A stretch of 64,000 nucleotides of DNA from Amedibacillus dolichus DSM 3991 (GTDB lineage Bacteria > Bacillota_I > Bacilli_A > Erysipelotrichales > Erysipelotrichaceae): the NCBI RefSeq assembly GCF_000154285.1, contig NZ_DS483477.1, positions 186,001 through 250,000 of the forward strand, in the 5' to 3' direction. Below, in pieces: positions 8,102 to 16,792 of the stretch (positions are counted from its first letter, which is position 1; each line of letters opens with the position of its first letter). Made by a program: the position numbers and the translations under genes. The notes under the pieces were generated by a model. The model was not told the origin of the DNA, did no database searches, and saw nothing but the letters and a program-made list of their open reading frames with translations.

Positions 8102-8142
8102 ATATACCCAAATTCAAATACATATGTTAAAATATGTTTGAG
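8102..8142 (+). promoter_or_regulatory. CRISPR leader with leader-anchoring motif
   Basis: Forty-one AT-rich bases separate csn2 from the first repeat. The last seven, GTTTGAG (8136-8142), differ by one base from ATTTGAG, a leader-end motif known from type II-A systems that guides Cas1-Cas2 integration. A possible -10 box TAAAAT lies at 8128-8133; no clear -35 box is seen. Confidence 0.65.
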
Positions 8143-9168
8143 GTTTTGTTACCATATGGATTTTTGCTAGATTAAGACAAGCTTGTAGATGTTCTACGAT
8201 TGGTTTTCGTTTTGTTACCATATGGATTTTTGCTAGATTAAGACAGCGGAGCGAAAACCTAAAGAAACCCAAGTGTTTTGTTACCATATGGATTTTTGCT
8301 AGATTAAGACAATGAATTGTTAATAGGTTCGTCGATGATAGTTTTGTTACCATATGGATTTTTGCTAGATTAAGACTTTTAGACATCGAAAACAAACGAT
8401 TGTATGTGTTTTGTTACCATATGGATTTTTGCTAGATTAAGACTGCTTGCCATCGAAAGCAGTGGGGGAGTATGTTTTGTTACCATATGGATTTTTGCTA
8501 GATTAAGACCTCATAATGTGTATGTCATTAATCCTATATGTTTTGTTACCATATGGATTTTTGCTAGATTAAGACAATCTTGTAATGGCTGGATTGTTAA
8601 TTTGCGTTTTGTTACCATATGGATTTTTGCTAGATTAAGACTCTGCTTTATTTTTGCGCTTACTCCATCTAGTTTTGTTACCATATGGATTTTTGCTAGA
8701 TTAAGACATGAAGATAAGAATGGTTTCTTATATGGGTGTTTTGTTACCATATGGATTTTTGCTAGATTAAGACAAATATTATAGCCAAAACCATCTGGCA
8801 TAAGTTTTGTTACCATATGGATTTTTGCTAGATTAAGACATACATTCCTTCATGGTGTTCGTCAACAAGGTTTTGTTACCATATGGATTTTTGCTAGATT
8901 AAGACTAATACTTTCAGAGCCTCTTTAGGTATTGAGTTTTGTTACCATATGGATTTTTGCTAGATTAAGACTTAATAAAGCATCAGCTCCCATAACACCG
9001 TGTTTTGTTACCATATGGATTTTTGCTAGATTAAGACAAAAGTTGGAAGGAAGAAATATGTTATCCTGTTTTGTTACCATATGGATTTTTGCTAGATTAA
9101 GACTGTATGGCTTGAGAGAAGCAAGTGATCGAAGTTTTGTTACTATATAGATTTTGCTAGATTAAAAA
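8143..9168 (+). CRISPR. CRISPR array, 16 repeats and 15 spacers
   Basis: The 36-base repeat begins GTTTTGTTACC and ends GCTAGATTAAGAC, with a palindromic CCATATGG near its middle. Repeats start at 8143, 8209, 8275, 8341, 8408, 8474, 8540, 8606, 8672, 8738, 8804, 8870, 8936, 9002, 9068 and 9134. The first 15 look identical; the last has several changes and a lost 3' end, typical of the leader-distal end. Spacers are 30 bases, except the fourth (8377-8407), which is 31. The repeat 5' GTTTTG, the leader motif, the degenerate end and the tracrRNA complementarity all indicate + strand transcription. Spacer targets cannot be identified here. Confidence 0.99.
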
Positions 9169-9171
9169 TGG

Positions 9172-9210
9172 ATATCCAATCATATGAGACACTATGATGG
9201 ATATTTTTTT
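9172..9210 (+). terminator. Terminator after CRISPR array
   Basis: A 12-base-pair stem, 9172-9184 with 9193-9204 and one bulged A, is followed by a run of seven T. It ends the pre-crRNA transcript a few bases after the degenerate repeat. Confidence 0.85.
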
Positions 9211-9305
9211 ATGCTTTTACAATAATACAGTGTATTTATTACAACATCTTAAGAATGTAAGACATTGTTAGAGGTTTTTGTTATAATTACGTAGGAGTGA
9301 AGTCG

Positions 9306-10040
9306 ATGAAACAAAAGAGAAAGCTTAAGACATCGAAGGCTTTATCTAGTATTGCGATTTTAGAAGGAATTGTGATTGTTAGCATGGTTATTCTTTGTCT
9401 TGTCAAAACAGATCTTCCTATTGTAGAAAGTATCTTGCCGGAACAGCTACACGGATCAAAGGAGTATGATGTGGTTTTAGATGCCGGGCATGGAGGTTTC
9501 GATAGCGGAGCGATGGATCAAAATTTGATTGAAAAGGATATTACTTTGCAAATGAGTAAGCAAATAGGTAAAATACTTGAACGGCATGGCTATAATGTTG
9601 CCTATATACGCGAGGGTAATGCGATCGATTGGGCAACTGATGAACTTTCTGATTTAGCTTATCGTGTAGAATACGCGAATCAAACCAAAGCAAAACTGTT
9701 GTTATCCATTCATGTTAATTCTGAAGAAGTCAATTCGGGGACCTGTGGCTTTGAAATTTGGGGAAAAGGGAGCGATGCAATAGCTATGCGCTTTGCAGAA
9801 CGCATATTATCAAATATCGACACTTTAGGTTATACACAAAATCGCGGCTTTAAGAATCAAGATGATGCCCCTTTATATCTGCTTGAAAATACGCAGTTTC
9901 CCTCTCTTTTGTTAGAGGCAGGCTTTATCGGTAGTGAAACCGATGCATACTATTTGCGCTCAGGAACAGCTCAAAAAAAGTTCTGTGAACAAGTAGCAAT
10001 GGGAATAATGGAAATCTTGCAGGAATTAGAGGAAGAATAA
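9306..10040 (+). CDS. N-acetylmuramoyl-L-alanine amidase (Amidase_3, CwlD-like)
   Basis: Zinc amidase of 244 residues that cleaves the bond between N-acetylmuramic acid and L-alanine in peptidoglycan. A single N-terminal membrane segment (about 17-36) anchors it outside the membrane. The Amidase_3 domain has DAGHGG (H62), an IEKDITL glutamate, SIHVNS (H136) and LLEAGFIG (E204), all expected zinc or catalytic residues. ATG 9306 has AGGAG 8 bases upstream; a GTG at 9297 lies inside that site. An extended -10 promoter (TG-T-TATAAT, about 9280-9288) precedes it. Size and layout resemble CwlD, but a spore role is not shown here. Confidence 0.9.
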   Translation: MKQKRKLKTSKALSSIAILEGIVIVSMVILCLVKTDLPIVESILPEQLHGSKEYDVVLDAGHGGFDSGAMDQNLIEKDITLQMSKQIGKILERHGYNVAYIREGNAIDWATDELSDLAYRVEYANQTKAKLLLSIHVNSEEVNSGTCGFEIWGKGSDAIAMRFAERILSNIDTLGYTQNRGFKNQDDAPLYLLENTQFPSLLLEAGFIGSETDAYYLRSGTAQKKFCEQVAMGIMEILQELEEE

Positions 10041-10080
10041 AAGATTGCTAAATCATACATATACGATAGGAGGAAGATAT

Positions 10081-10575
10081 ATGCCAAAAATCGGATTACG
10101 CATGATAAAAACATCAATAGCTGTTTTTCTTTGTTTTCTTATTTATGTATTGAGGAATGAACAAGGTATTGTTTTTTATTCCTGTATTGCCGCTGTTCTT
10201 TGTGTTCAACAAGATAGTAGAGATACTTTACGAGTCGGAAAAAATCGTATGGAAGGGACGATAATTGGTGGAGTAATTGGAATGTTGACACTCGTCTTTA
10301 TGAAATACGTTTTTGTTAATGACAATAAGCTCTTTTGTTATTTGTTTATTTCTCTCATGATTATTCCTACTATTTATACAACCATCTGGTTGAAAAAGCC
10401 AAGTGCATCTTATATATCCTGTGTGGTTTTTCTCAGTATTACGGTCAGTCATGGTGCTGATGGAAACCCTTATATGTTTGCTTTGATGCGTATGTTGGAT
10501 ACTTTTATTGGGATTCTTGTTGCGTATGCAGTAAATCTAATACATCTTCCTTCTACGAAAGAGTCGGATAACTAG
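10081..10575 (+). CDS. FUSC/aromatic acid exporter family membrane protein
   Basis: A 164-residue protein with about four to five membrane segments (near 6-24, 28-44, 61-78, 84-103, 107-122 and 130-150). RMIKTSIAVFLC at the N-terminus and the GKNRMEGTIIGGVIG motif are characteristic of the small FUSC/ArAE_1 membrane domain. It lacks the long cytosolic C-terminal domain of full-size exporters, as in many Bacillota. Substrate unknown. ATG 10081 has AGGAGG 7 bases upstream. The gene follows the amidase by 40 bases and may be cotranscribed with it. Confidence 0.8.
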   Translation: MPKIGLRMIKTSIAVFLCFLIYVLRNEQGIVFYSCIAAVLCVQQDSRDTLRVGKNRMEGTIIGGVIGMLTLVFMKYVFVNDNKLFCYLFISLMIIPTIYTTIWLKKPSASYISCVVFLSITVSHGADGNPYMFALMRMLDTFIGILVAYAVNLIHLPSTKESDN

Positions 10576-10611
10576 AGATAATAGTTTTTCGACATTTTTT
10601 TAATTTTCCTT

Positions 10612-10639
10612 TTGAAATAATATAAAAACCTTTATAATG
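10612..10639 (+). promoter_or_regulatory. Promoter of SulP gene
   Basis: TTGAAA (10612-10617), 16 bases, TATAAT (10634-10639), about 26 bases before the TTG start of the transporter gene. Confidence 0.7.
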
Positions 10640-10664
10640 ATATAGATTGAGGAGGAAAATAGAT

Positions 10665-12296
10665 TTGAGGACGTTTTTATTCGATTTGAAAAAAGAATTT
10701 GAGGGGTATAGTTTTCATAAGCTGACAAAGGATTTGTTGGCGGGATTAACGGTTGCGGCAGTTGCTTTGCCCTTAGCATTAGCTTTTGGAGTCAGCAGTG
10801 GTGCCGATGCAGCAGCCGGTATGATTACGGCAATTATTGCCGGACTTGTGATTGGTGGTTTCTCCGGAGCCAGTTATCAGATTAGCGGACCAACTGGGGC
10901 GATGAGTGCGATTTTAATAGGCTTAAGTGCGCAATATGGTCTGCAAGGCGTTTTTGCGGCTTCCTTACTATCCGGTCTTTTATTGTTAATTGCTTCTTTT
11001 TTAAAAATAGGTAAAATTGTATCATTTATTCCCGGTAGTGTAATAAGTGGGTTTACAAGCGGAATTGCTGTTATTATTGCTGCCGGACAGATTGATAACT
11101 TTTTCGGAACGGTATCAAAAGGCTCTACCATGTTGGAAAAGCTGGCATCGTATGGAGAACTTGGCTTTGCGATTGATCCAATGACGGTCTTTTTTGGTGT
11201 CTTAGTAGTGCTTGTGATGCTGCTATGGCCGAAAAAGTGGCAGCATACGTTTCCATCTTCTTTAGCGGGATTGATCATAGCACTTGTTATACAATTGATT
11301 ATACAAGCTGATGTAGCGATGGTTGGAGAACTGCCATCTACTTTGCTACCCGAGGTTCGCTTACTTCCAAGTGAAATTCCATGGCAGGATATGCAGCAAT
11401 TGCTTGTTCCTGCTATTAGTATTGCAGCACTTGGAATGATTGAGTCTTTGTTATGCGGAGCTAGTGCGGGAAAAATGAAAAATGAGGCATTGAATGCGGA
11501 TCGTGAGTTATTTGCACAGGGAATCGGAAATACATTATTGCCTTTTTTCGGAGGGGTACCGGCAACTGCGGCAATTGCTCGTACAAGTGTAGCAATCAAA
11601 GCGGGTGGACAGACACGATTAGTTTCTATTTTTCATTCCTTGGTGCTTTTAGCGTCTATGTTTTTATTAGGACCATTGATGTCAAAAATTCCTTTATCCG
11701 CCTTAGCCGGAGTTTTGATGGTTACGGCGTGGCGCATGAATGAATGGAAAGAAATTCACTACATGTTTCATAAGCATTTAAAAACAAGCATGATTCAGTT
11801 TTCGGTAACCATGCTAGCAACAATTGTATTTGATCTTACAATTGCGATTGTGATTGGCTTATTGGTAAGCTGTCTGTTATTTATTGTGAATAATGCAGAC
11901 TTAGAAGTTGTTATTGAGGCAGTGGATTTCAAACGCTTAGATCGCAGTCTAAAACACTCACATGAAAAAACGGTACTTGCTTATGTATCCGGACCAATGT
12001 TTTTTGTTAATCAAGGGAAATGTAAGAAAAAGCTTATAGAGGAGTGTGCAGATGCGCAGGCAGTTATTTTATCCATGCGTGGAGTTCCGACGATTGATGA
12101 AAGTGGTTTAACGGAATTGGTGGAAATTGCGCGGTATTACCACTCTCAAAATGCCTATGTTATTTTATGTGGGGTAAGTCGAGCGGTGCTTGAACGTATG
12201 GAACGCTATGAGCTGTTTGATGCATTTGATAATGTGGTTTGGGACGCATTGAAGGCGATTGAATTTTTAGATACAATATATCAGAAAACGGAATAG
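10665..12296 (+). CDS. SulP family inorganic anion transporter
   Basis: A 543-residue SLC26/SulP transporter with about 12-14 membrane segments (residues about 22-400) and a C-terminal cytosolic STAS domain (about 425-540). It shows the family signature AAVALPLALAFG in the first segment, GPTGAMSAILIG, and STAS-type ILSMRGVPTIDESGLTEL. SulP proteins move sulfate, bicarbonate or other anions with protons or sodium; the substrate is not evident. A TTG start at 10665 is chosen because GGAGG lies 9 bases upstream, while the TTG at 10647 precedes that site. It has its own promoter and a following hairpin. Confidence 0.9.
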   Translation: MRTFLFDLKKEFEGYSFHKLTKDLLAGLTVAAVALPLALAFGVSSGADAAAGMITAIIAGLVIGGFSGASYQISGPTGAMSAILIGLSAQYGLQGVFAASLLSGLLLLIASFLKIGKIVSFIPGSVISGFTSGIAVIIAAGQIDNFFGTVSKGSTMLEKLASYGELGFAIDPMTVFFGVLVVLVMLLWPKKWQHTFPSSLAGLIIALVIQLIIQADVAMVGELPSTLLPEVRLLPSEIPWQDMQQLLVPAISIAALGMIESLLCGASAGKMKNEALNADRELFAQGIGNTLLPFFGGVPATAAIARTSVAIKAGGQTRLVSIFHSLVLLASMFLLGPLMSKIPLSALAGVLMVTAWRMNEWKEIHYMFHKHLKTSMIQFSVTMLATIVFDLTIAIVIGLLVSCLLFIVNNADLEVVIEAVDFKRLDRSLKHSHEKTVLAYVSGPMFFVNQGKCKKKLIEECADAQAVILSMRGVPTIDESGLTELVEIARYYHSQNAYVILCGVSRAVLERMERYELFDAFDNVVWDALKAIEFLDTIYQKTE

Positions 12297-12304
12297 TTAA
12301 GTAT

Positions 12305-12341
12305 AAGAGGTGGTATGAAAATACCGCTTCTTGCGCTTTTT
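12305..12341 (+). terminator. Terminator after SulP gene
   Basis: The arms 12305-12316 and 12321-12332 pair over 12 positions including G-T pairs, with a GAAA loop, and are followed by GCGCTTTTT. A second short hairpin (CGCTTTT with AAAAGCG) follows directly. Confidence 0.65.
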
Positions 12342-12397
12342 ACTGTAAAAGCGAAACAGAATATATTATAATAAACTAATAAAAAGGTTGTGAAAAT

Positions 12398-13288
12398 ATG
12401 GAATTTATCGTTACTCCCTTTCATGTGGAGGATATTACAAGATTACATGAGGCGAACGCCGATGGTGTGGTAGTGGCAATGCCGTTTTTTTCGGCTAGGG
12501 GCGCTGCTGTTTTTACTTTGGAAGAACTTGTGCAATTACGTAGTCTTACAACTGCAATGAATATGAAATTGTATGTGTTGGTCAATCGCTTTTTTATGGA
12601 AAATGAATTAGAAAAACTACGGGAGCATTTGCGATACTTAAAAAAATTAGCTGTTGACGGTATTTACTATGGCGATGAAAGTGTGTTATATGAAGCAAAG
12701 AAGCTGGAAATGGAACATCTTTTGATTTATTCTCCGGATACTCTTACAACATCTTCACAAGATGTTCAGTATTATTTAGATGAAGGAATCTCTATGGTAA
12801 CGATATCTAAGGATATTACATTAGAGGAAATCTGTCATATTGCGAAGCAGGTAAAAGGGGAATGTGAGGTTATCCTTCATGGTCGATTGAATATTATGCA
12901 TTCTAAGCGTCGTCTTTTGTCGAATTATTTTGATTTCCTTGGAAAAAAAGTAGATGTTTTTAATAAAAAAGATATTTATTTAATGGAAGAAACAAGAGAT
13001 GAGCACATGCCGATTGTGGAAGATGATTTAGGAACACATGTATTCAGCGGTTATACGCTTGTTTCCTTTGAAGAAATCAAACAATTAGCGCAAAGCGGTA
13101 TTCGGCATGTACGCATTGATGGTATTTTTCATGATTTGGATTATGTATGTAAAGCACTTTCTTTGTATCAAGCCGTTTTATCAAATGAAATGAGCGGAGC
13201 ACAGGCAAAGGAAGAATTTGATAAGTGCTATCCTGACGATCATGCAACATCTGGTTTTTATTATGTTAAAACCAGTAAGGTAAAATAG
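12398..13288 (+). CDS. Peptidase U32-family protein, TrhP1-like
   Basis: A 296-residue U32 family protein, shorter than the next gene and paired with it as yrrN/yrrO are in Bacillus. In such pairs (TrhP1/TrhP2) the proteins support prephenate-dependent 5-hydroxyuridine formation at tRNA position 34. The N-terminal half is a barrel-like segment. The U32 signature is degenerate: VILHGRLNIMHSKRRLLS lacks the cysteines present in the partner. The stop is 11 bases before the next start, indicating an operon. The older name collagenase-like protease is probably misleading. The TrhP1 call rests on pairing, length and the degenerate motif. Confidence 0.8.
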   Translation: MEFIVTPFHVEDITRLHEANADGVVVAMPFFSARGAAVFTLEELVQLRSLTTAMNMKLYVLVNRFFMENELEKLREHLRYLKKLAVDGIYYGDESVLYEAKKLEMEHLLIYSPDTLTTSSQDVQYYLDEGISMVTISKDITLEEICHIAKQVKGECEVILHGRLNIMHSKRRLLSNYFDFLGKKVDVFNKKDIYLMEETRDEHMPIVEDDLGTHVFSGYTLVSFEEIKQLAQSGIRHVRIDGIFHDLDYVCKALSLYQAVLSNEMSGAQAKEEFDKCYPDDHATSGFYYVKTSKVK

Positions 13289-13299
13289 GAGTTGAGGTT

Positions 13300-14526
13300 A
13301 TGCAAAAAATAGAATTATTAGCACCGGCAGGCGATTTAGAACGTTTAAAGATTGCGGTTTTATATGGTGCCGATGCAGTTTATTTAGGTGGAAAACAGTT
13401 TTCTTTACGCTCACGCGCCAGTAATTTTACATTAGAAGATATTGCGGAAGGAGTAAAATTTGCGAATGCGCATGGGGCACACGTTCATGTTACGGTAAAT
13501 ATGTTGCCGCATGAAGATGATTTAGAAGGCTTAAAGGAATATTTGATTGCATTGGAGCGTATCGGTGTTACGGCAATCATTGCCGCTTCTCCTTATATTA
13601 TGATGACTGCGAAAAGATATGCACCTAAACTGGAAGTTCATGTCAGTACCCAACATTCCTCTACAAACTCCAGCTGTGCTAATTATTGGAAGGATAAAGG
13701 AATGGATCGTGTGGTTTTGGCACGTGAATGTAGCTTAAAGGATATTTTACAGACATCAGAAAATACGGATATTCCTTTGGAGGTTTTTGTGCATGGAGGA
13801 ATGTGCATTTCGTATTCCGGAAGATGTGTACTTTCCAATCAAATGACATCAAGAGATGCGAATCGAGGAGGCTGTGCACAGAGCTGTCGTTGGAAGTATC
13901 GGTTATTTGAAGGAGATACGCAGCTGCATGATGAAAGGGATATGTTTTCCATGTCCAGCAAGGATCTGATGGCTGCTCGCTATATTCCCGCTTTGATTCA
14001 GGCAGGCATTGCTTCTTTAAAGATTGAAGGACGTATGAAAAGCGCGTATTATATCGCTACTTTAATACATACCTATCGTCATTTAATTGATGAAATTTAT
14101 GAGCAAGGAAGTATTAGCGAGGAGCGAATGGAATATTATGTGAAGGAACTTTCTAAAGCGGAAAATCGTCCGACTGCTTCAGGATTCTATAATGGGTTAC
14201 CGAAAGCTATGGATCATTTATATGGTATAAATGGTGCAGGTGTTACTCAGGAGTATATCGCTTATGTTTTGGATTATGATGAAGAACAGCATTTAGCAAC
14301 CTTGGAGGTACGTAACAATTTTCAGCCATTTATCGAAGCGGAAGTGTTTGGTCCGCATATTCCTATGACACGTTTTCATTTTCAAGAGCTGTATGATTTA
14401 GATGGAAATACTTTAGAGGTTGCGAAAACACCAATGCAGATTATTAAGACAAGGGTTGATGTGCCTATGGAAAAGGACGCTATGATTCGTAAGGTCATGG
14501 TCAAAGATCGCAGTGATATTTATTAA
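13300..14526 (+). CDS. Peptidase U32-family tRNA hydroxylation protein, TrhP2-like
   Basis: A 408-residue protein with the full U32 signature, EVFVHGGMCISYSGRCVLSN followed by RGGCAQSCRWKY (residues about 160-200). The cysteines in this stretch probably hold an iron-sulfur cluster, as described for TrhP. The N-terminus, ELLAPAGDLERLKIAV, is typical of the family. A C-terminal domain of about 80 residues follows. With the preceding gene it likely makes 5-hydroxyuridine in the anticodon wobble position of several tRNAs. It is cotranscribed with the upstream U32 gene and 14 bases before the sortase gene. Confidence 0.88.
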   Translation: MQKIELLAPAGDLERLKIAVLYGADAVYLGGKQFSLRSRASNFTLEDIAEGVKFANAHGAHVHVTVNMLPHEDDLEGLKEYLIALERIGVTAIIAASPYIMMTAKRYAPKLEVHVSTQHSSTNSSCANYWKDKGMDRVVLARECSLKDILQTSENTDIPLEVFVHGGMCISYSGRCVLSNQMTSRDANRGGCAQSCRWKYRLFEGDTQLHDERDMFSMSSKDLMAARYIPALIQAGIASLKIEGRMKSAYYIATLIHTYRHLIDEIYEQGSISEERMEYYVKELSKAENRPTASGFYNGLPKAMDHLYGINGAGVTQEYIAYVLDYDEEQHLATLEVRNNFQPFIEAEVFGPHIPMTRFHFQELYDLDGNTLEVAKTPMQIIKTRVDVPMEKDAMIRKVMVKDRSDIY

Positions 14527-14540
14527 GTGAGGAATGTTCG

Positions 14541-15314
14541 ATGAAGAAAAAGAAAAGCAGAAAGCTGATTTATAATGTTTTATTGTTGATTGTTGGTGCG
14601 GTATTTGTTTTTTCCGCCTATCAGGTAGGAAAAACATTATATCAATACTATTTGCAGGATAAGGAAGCGGAACAAATGCAAAAAATTGCAAAGGTTCCAA
14701 AGGATCCGGAGGAAAAAGAATTTAAGATTGATTGGAACGAATTAAAGAAAACCAATGAGGATATCATCGGGTGGATTTTAATTCCGGATACCAATATCAG
14801 TCATGCCATTGTGCAGGGAACAGATAATTCATATTATTTGAATCACACAGTAGAAAAAAGAATATTGTATTCTGGTGCTATTTTTATGGATTATGCAGCT
14901 AATCCTGATTTTCAAGATCGCCATACGATCATTTACGGACATAATGTTAAATACGGCACTATGTTTGCACAGTTAGATCGTTATCGCGAGAAGGATTTTT
15001 ATGAAACACATCCGTATGTCTATATCTTTACACCGGAAAAAAGCTATCGCTGTCCATTGGTCAGCTTTGAACATACGAATGATACATCACCTTCCTATCA
15101 AACACAATTTGCAAGTGATGAAGAATATGCACAATATTTAGATAAGGTAAAAGCCGCAAGCATTTATGATACAGGTGTGGAAATCGGGGTTGAGGATCAA
15201 TTGATTACACTAAGCACCTGTTCCTATGAACGAGGAGGGCAGCCAAGTGAGCTGCGTTATCTTGTGCATTTAAAATTAGAAGAATATGATGGAAAATATA
15301 TCATTGAAGAATAA
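14541..15314 (+). CDS. srtB: Class B sortase
   Basis: A 257-residue membrane-anchored cysteine transpeptidase that cuts surface proteins at a sorting motif and attaches them to peptidoglycan. One N-terminal membrane segment (about 10-28) follows a lysine-rich start. The class B layout is clear: NEDIIGWILIPDTNISHAIVQG, IYGHN (H134), TLSTCSYE (C227) and SELRYLVH (R239). No substrate gene is adjacent, though a protein with a sorting-type tail lies at 28.7-32.2 kb. A strong terminator follows, so it is the last gene of the U32 transcript. Confidence 0.93.
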   Translation: MKKKKSRKLIYNVLLLIVGAVFVFSAYQVGKTLYQYYLQDKEAEQMQKIAKVPKDPEEKEFKIDWNELKKTNEDIIGWILIPDTNISHAIVQGTDNSYYLNHTVEKRILYSGAIFMDYAANPDFQDRHTIIYGHNVKYGTMFAQLDRYREKDFYETHPYVYIFTPEKSYRCPLVSFEHTNDTSPSYQTQFASDEEYAQYLDKVKAASIYDTGVEIGVEDQLITLSTCSYERGGQPSELRYLVHLKLEEYDGKYIIEE

Positions 15315-15319
15315 GAAGG

Positions 15320-15354
15320 CTATTGCTTCATAAAGACGAAGCAATAGTTTTTTT
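15320..15354 (+). terminator. Terminator after sortase
   Basis: Perfect 10-base-pair stem CTATTGCTTC (15320-15329) with GAAGCAATAG (15338-15347), then seven T. The 293 bases from here to ftsW hold no gene that I can support. Confidence 0.92.
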
Positions 15355-15647
15355 ATAAGACTTTCCTAAGTGTTTGTTTTGTTAGATGCAGCAGATACAT
15401 TTTTTTGCTTACAACTTTTATGCAGATGAAATCTCTATATTCTGATTGTTGAAATGAATACTTTACCTTTTGCGAATATGTTTATTGATAGATGTTTACA
15501 GCAAAGAAAAATATCAATTAGGAATTTCGTTTAAGATATGATAAGGTTTGTTGTACAAATGCACACAGGGATTGATGGCTTTAGTGAAAATGGTGAAAGC
15601 GTAATAGGATAGTTTTCCTACTCATAAGCTATTGGTGGGGTGATGGC

Positions 15648-16730
15648 TTGTTTACCAAAAAAACAAGATTACTAACAATGTTGATTTTATTGTTGGTTAT
15701 CATAGGGATTGTTATGGTTGGCAGCAGCTCACGTGTTTGGGCAGAAGCAAAATTTGATAATGCACATTATTTCATGGAAAAGCAGGCAATGTTTGCGCTT
15801 GTCGGCTTATTTGTAATGTATGCAGCAAGCCGAATTTCTTTATTGAAGTTGCGTAAGCAGGCAAAGCTATTGTATTGGGTTTGTATAGGAACACTTGTCT
15901 TGGTGCTCATTCCCGGGTTAGGAGTTGCGCGTAATGGGAGCCGTTCGTGGTTTGGAGTAGGAAGCCTACTAGTTCAGCCATCGGAGTTTTTTAAGATTGC
16001 CGTAATTATGTATGTTTCGGATTTTTTAGCGAAGCGCTATCGTATTAAAACCTTTAAACGCGATTTATTATTTCCGGGATTTTTGGTTGCTTTCGGATTT
16101 GGATTGATTTTGTTGCAGCCGGATTTTGGCAGTGGACTTGTAATGGTATGCTCGATTGTTGTTATTGTATTAGCTGCCGATGCTCCGATTTCATATTTTG
16201 TTCGAGTGGGAATGCTTGGCTTGATAGGACTTGGTGGCTTGATTATTTCAGCACCCTATCGCTTGGCACGTATTACATCGTTTATCAATCCATGGAAGGA
16301 TCCTTTAGGTGCTGGATTTCAGATCATACAGTCCTTGTTCGCAATTGCACCAGGTGGTATCTTGGGTGTTGGCTTTGATCAAAGCATGCAGAAGCATTTT
16401 TATTTGCCGGAACCACAGACAGATTTTATATTTGCCATCTTCGCAGAAGAATTTGGGTTTTTAGGCAGTGTGCTTTTAATCGGGTTGTTTGTAGCGGTTA
16501 TTTATCAAGGTGTGAAGATTGCAAAAGGGTGTCATGATCCGTATTTATGCTACGTAGCGGTTGGATTAACCTCATTGTTTGCAATTCAAGTCATGATCAA
16601 TTTAGGTGTTGTCGTGGGATTGTTTCCGGTAACAGGGATTACCTTGCCTTTTATTTCCTATGGTGGGAGCTCCTTAGTTGTAATGATGGGATCGTTTGGC
16701 TTATTGGAGAGTATTGCAAATGAGGAGTAA
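15648..16730 (+). CDS. ftsW: FtsW/RodA/SpoVE-type peptidoglycan glycosyltransferase
   Basis: A 360-residue SEDS glycan polymerase with about ten membrane segments that uses lipid II to build septal or lateral peptidoglycan with a class B PBP. Family motifs are present: GSRSWFGVGSLLVQPSEFFKI, LQPDFGSG and, near the C-terminus, GLFPVTGITLPFISYGGSSL. Next to murG, murB and divIB, a division role (FtsW or SpoVE) is more likely than RodA. The start is TTG 15648, following TGGGGTGA; an ATG at 15644 is in another frame and ends quickly. Confidence 0.9.
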   Translation: MFTKKTRLLTMLILLLVIIGIVMVGSSSRVWAEAKFDNAHYFMEKQAMFALVGLFVMYAASRISLLKLRKQAKLLYWVCIGTLVLVLIPGLGVARNGSRSWFGVGSLLVQPSEFFKIAVIMYVSDFLAKRYRIKTFKRDLLFPGFLVAFGFGLILLQPDFGSGLVMVCSIVVIVLAADAPISYFVRVGMLGLIGLGGLIISAPYRLARITSFINPWKDPLGAGFQIIQSLFAIAPGGILGVGFDQSMQKHFYLPEPQTDFIFAIFAEEFGFLGSVLLIGLFVAVIYQGVKIAKGCHDPYLCYVAVGLTSLFAIQVMINLGVVVGLFPVTGITLPFISYGGSSLVVMMGSFGLLESIANEE

Positions 16731-16773
16731 TTCATAAAATATATTTTCTTAGGTTCGCTTACATGCTATAATA

Positions 16774-16782
16774 AAATATAAG
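16774..16782 (+). promoter_or_regulatory. Extended -10 promoter before murG
   Basis: TG-C-TATAAT at 16774-16782 with a weak TTCGCT 17 bases upstream of the hexamer, ten bases before the murG ribosome site AGGAG. Confidence 0.5.
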
Positions 16783-16792
16783 GAGTGATTTG

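Noticed and set aside
8114-9150. Open reading frames of 72-126 codons on both strands through the CRISPR array
   Set aside because: The 36+30-base period is a multiple of three, so repeat-encoded peptides recur in frame. They are by-products of the repeats.
10877-11599. 240-codon minus-strand frame opposite the SulP gene
   Set aside because: Low-complexity antisense shadow of a well-supported transporter, without ribosome site or domain.
15355-15647. Possible riboswitch or small RNA before ftsW
   Set aside because: Read for paired arms and known motifs; only a short imperfect TAGGA/TTCCTA dyad near 15608 was seen, not enough to call.
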